Shown here: piece by piece, positions 6,586 to 8,452 of the stretch
Position numbering within the stretch: the first letter of the stretch is position 1
How the letters are laid out: every line of letters begins with the position of its first letter
Notes under the pieces: model-generated
What the model was told of the DNA's origin: nothing
Database searches by the model: none
The model's input: only the letters and a program-made list of their open reading frames with translations
Program-made: the position numbers and the translations under genes
Origin: Algoriphagus sp.
GTDB lineage: Bacteria; Bacteroidota; Bacteroidia; Cytophagales; Cyclobacteriaceae
DNA length: 8,452 nucleotides
Direction: 5' to 3'
Assembly: GCA_023255285.1 (NCBI GenBank)
Contig: JALRIY010000096.1
Span: forward strand, 1 to 8,452

Positions 6586-7701
6586 CTATTTTTTCTGAAA
6601 GACACGAATGTAGTCCACTTTCATTTCCTGAGGGAAAACCGTACTCGCATCGGGGCTACCGGGCCAAATACCACCTACTGCGACATTAAAGATAAAGAAG
6701 TGGGGCTTCTGAAACTCATTCAATTCCACCGGCCGAATGTCAATGACATGATATTGGACATTATCCAATAGCCAAACGATTTTTTCTGCATCCCAAATAA
6801 TTGAAAAAACATGGTATTCGTCATTGAAAATCCCAAAGGGTAAGCTGGTTTTTCCTCCGTAATTGGCATTGCTGCCGGCATTGTCCCAATGCACGGTTCC
6901 GTGGATTGTTCCATCTCTATTTTCGGCACTTCCTCCAACCAATTCCATGATGTCAATTTCACCGCATTTGGGCCATCCGACCTCAGAGATATTTTCACCT
7001 AGCATCCACAATGCGGGCCAAATCCCTTGACCTTTGGGAAGCTTTGCTCGGATGTCCACTCTTCCATAAGTAAAAAATCGTTTCCCTTTGGTAATTAATC
7101 GAGAAGAAGTGTAATTTCTTGATCCTGCATTTTCCCTTTTTGCGGTGATGATCAGGTTCCCATCCTGGAGGCTTGTATTTTCCTTTTTGTAATACTCCAA
7201 TTCCTGATTACCCCAGCCGCAAAGATCTGGACATCCATCCCCGAGTTCAAAAGTCCAATCCGAAGAAAGCGTAGCACCAGAAAACTCATCAGCCCAAACT
7301 TGGGTGTATCCATCGTAGCTGTCGGGACTTGTATATCCTGCATTTGGACCCAGTCCCAGCAAGGTAGCAGTCATGCTAATGGTCTGAGAGGCAACTACGA
7401 AATCCGTTTCTGTTGCATGTGCCTGTACATTTAATTGATAATTCCCTTTTTCGGTGTACTTTTTAGTAGCAGTGTTGCCATCAATCCGCTGACTGGTTTC
7501 TCCTGGAGTACCAAAACTAACCTTGAAAAAGGCTGTATTTTCTGCTGTGAAATTTGCTTTGACCTCCCCATTACCGAGGTATTCCACGGTGACCACCAGA
7601 TTATCTGGTAATTTGACCTGAGGCTCAGTCTCACTTTCCGAACAGGAAAAAATGAAAGCAATACCAAAAAGAAGGGGGATGAGTACGCGGAAATTAAGCA
7701 T
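6586..7701 (-). CDS. GH16 family beta-glucanase (laminarinase-like) surface lipoprotein
   Basis: A 371-residue secreted glycoside hydrolase family 16 enzyme, most likely an endo-beta-1,3-glucanase acting on laminarin-type glucans. The N-terminus is a lipoprotein signal: hydrophobic segment 5-19, lipidated Cys20 in FIFSC, then SESETEP, an acidic stretch like the Bacteroidota surface-export signal. Residues about 33-113 look like a PKD/Ig-like domain (KANFTAENTAFFKVSFG...YTEKGNYQLNVQ). The catalytic domain (about 132-371) has GWGNQELEYY (162-171), the GH16 motif GEIDIME at 247-253 with nucleophile E248, D250 and acid/base E253 in the beta-bulge spacing of laminarinases, WPALWML (228-234) and HGTVHW (267-272), and ends VDYIRVFQKK. 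No SusC/SusD gene is in the window, though the upstream side is only a LysR fragment. Licheninase or other GH16 activity cannot be excluded. Confidence 0.94.
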   Translation of the reverse strand: MLNFRVLIPLLFGIAFIFSCSESETEPQVKLPDNLVVTVEYLGNGEVKANFTAENTAFFKVSFGTPGETSQRIDGNTATKKYTEKGNYQLNVQAHATETDFVVASQTISMTATLLGLGPNAGYTSPDSYDGYTQVWADEFSGATLSSDWTFELGDGCPDLCGWGNQELEYYKKENTSLQDGNLIITAKRENAGSRNYTSSRLITKGKRFFTYGRVDIRAKLPKGQGIWPALWMLGENISEVGWPKCGEIDIMELVGGSAENRDGTIHGTVHWDNAGSNANYGGKTSLPFGIFNDEYHVFSIIWDAEKIVWLLDNVQYHVIDIRPVELNEFQKPHFFIFNVAVGGIWPGSPDASTVFPQEMKVDYIRVFQKK

Positions 7702-7858
7702 AAGGATTATTATTTGGCCATGAATATAAACGGAATATGGATTATCTGCAATGATGCTCCTAGTTCAAATTGAGAGTTGACCAAGCGGATAATCGTCAAA
7801 AAGACCACGATCAACGGTTCACAGCTCACCTAATTGAACCTCAAACGTTATTCTTTTC

Positions 7859-7868
7859 CCTTTAAAGG
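7859..7868. other. 10-bp palindrome in the GH16-LysR gap
   Basis: CCTTTAAAGG is a perfect palindrome. A weaker inverted repeat, GGTTCA (7816-7821) and TGAACC (7835-7840), lies nearby. Both fall upstream of the GH16 gene and could be operator-like, but such short palindromes also occur by chance. Otherwise the 7702-7958 stretch shows no small gene, RNA or clear Bacteroidota promoter that I can support. Confidence 0.2.
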
Positions 7869-7958
7869 TAGGTACGGCATATTATTTAACCCAGGTGGTA
7901 TTTCTGTGAAGTAGTTTGCCCTAATGGAAACAAAGCCTGAAGTTCGTTTCAATTTGCT

Positions 7959-7986
7959 GTCGACCGTCGACTGTGGACCGTTGTCA
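7959..7986 (+). repeat. Heptamer repeat tract, patch 5 (4 units, best preserved)
   Basis: Four uninterrupted 7-base units: GTCGACC (7959-7965), GTCGACT (7966-7972), GTGGACC (7973-7979) and GTTGTCA (7980-7986). The period is exact and divergence increases to the right, as in patch 4. It lies immediately after the LysR stop codon (three bases away on that gene's downstream side). The two GTCGAC hexamers here and three in 1959-2113 are the only copies of that hexamer that I found in the window. Confidence 0.75.
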
Positions 7987-7988
7987 AG

Positions 7989-8452
7989 TTAACTTAACCC
8001 CAACACCTTCCCCAATACCGGATTTCGATTGGTAGTCTTCCAGATCATGCTGAGTTCGGTAAATGCAGCAGTGCCTGGGATCACCATGCCACGCACGGGT
8101 ACCGAATAGCCCACCAGGAGCGAGCTGGGCACGATGGCTACTCCCATCCCATTGGCCACTAGTCGAAAGATCGTCAGGGCATGAACTGATTTGTGCTTGA
8201 TTTTTGGGTGAAAGCCTGCTGCGCTACAGATTCCTAAAATTTGCTCATAGTACTGGTTGGAATAGTCTGAGGAGAATAAAATAAAGGGTGCCTCTGCAAA
8301 CTGCCCCAAGGAGTTAAAATCTGCTGGTTGCAGCGGATGGGCCTGGGGTACCACCAGCGAAAAGGTATCGCAATGCGCCACCTTGCGTTGGAGTCCCTCA
8401 GGTAAGGAAGCTACACGCACAAATCCTAGGTCCAACTTATCCTTTTGAATTC
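7989..8452 (-). CDS. LysR-family transcriptional regulator, C-terminal part (cut by window edge)
   Basis: The reading frame stays open to the right edge, so this is the 3' part of a larger gene; about 154 residues are visible and the N-terminal helix-turn-helix lies outside. The fragment fits the second half of a LysR effector-binding domain: it opens with KLDLGFVR, the usual strand leading into subdomain 2, continues with the LVVPQAHPL segment, and includes NGMGVAIVPSSLL, a very typical LysR motif, near the subdomain crossover. The TTG at 8435 is not a start: codons before it (KDK...) belong to the same protein. No effector can be assigned. It points the same way as the GH16 gene, with a 287-base gap between, so it is not a classical divergent regulator of that gene; its usual divergent target would lie beyond the window. 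Confidence 0.9.
   Translation of the reverse strand, partial: IQKDKLDLGFVRVASLPEGLQRKVAHCDTFSLVVPQAHPLQPADFNSLGQFAEAPFILFSSDYSNQYYEQILGICSAAGFHPKIKHKSVHALTIFRLVANGMGVAIVPSSLLVGYSVPVRGMVIPGTAAFTELSMIWKTTNRNPVLGKVLGLS

Noticed and set aside
7986..7995. AAGTTAACTT palindrome over the LysR stop codon as a terminator
   Set aside because: It has no loop and no following T run on the minus strand, so it cannot act as an intrinsic terminator; probably chance.
8447..8452. EcoRI site exactly at the right edge, suggesting a cloned insert boundary
   Set aside because: Several internal GAATTC sites occur (for example in the exported-protein, menI, menF and menD genes) and the left edge is CAATTC, so it is not a complete EcoRI fragment; likely chance.

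Overview
The window reads as chromosomal DNA of a Bacteroidota bacterium, most likely a Cytophagales/Cyclobacteriaceae-type genome (Algoriphagus-like; this is an inference). Reasons: the MenD, MenI and laminarinase sequences have a Bacteroidota look, the laminarinase carries a lipoprotein signal followed by an acidic stretch as in Bacteroidota surface lipoproteins, and Shine-Dalgarno sequences are generally absent. Base composition looks moderate and even. I see no insertion sequence, tRNA, rRNA, CRISPR array or phage gene.

Layout. 22-1896 (+) is a two-gene unit: a Nif3/YqfO-type dinuclear metal protein and a coiled-coil C4 zinc-ribbon protein, closed by a strong intrinsic terminator (1914-1945). 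1897-2168 is a 272-base gap holding four short patches of a degenerate 7-base repeat (GTCGACY-like) in alternating orientation. 2169-2591 (+) is an unrecognised small exported protein whose 3' end overlaps, tail to tail, a histidine-phosphatase gene (2569-3198, -) that starts at TTG. 3252-6567 (+) is a tightly overlapping menaquinone operon: menI (DHNA-CoA thioesterase), menF (isochorismate synthase) and menD (SEPHCHC synthase, TTG start). 6586-7701 (-) is a GH16 laminarinase-type lipoprotein; its terminator appears to lie inside the 3' end of menD. 7702-7988 is a 287-base gap that ends with the clearest heptamer tract (7959-7986). 7989-8452 (-) is the C-terminal part of a LysR-type regulator cut by the window edge.

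Function. MenF makes isochorismate from chorismate, MenD condenses it with 2-oxoglutarate, and MenI acts several steps later, releasing DHNA from DHNA-CoA. The intermediate and final steps (MenH/C/E/B/A) are not encoded here and must lie elsewhere. The laminarinase points to use of algal or fungal beta-1,3-glucan. No new multi-gene system is evident. The most unusual signal is the intergenic heptamer repeat family; all five GTCGAC hexamers I found in the window lie inside it.
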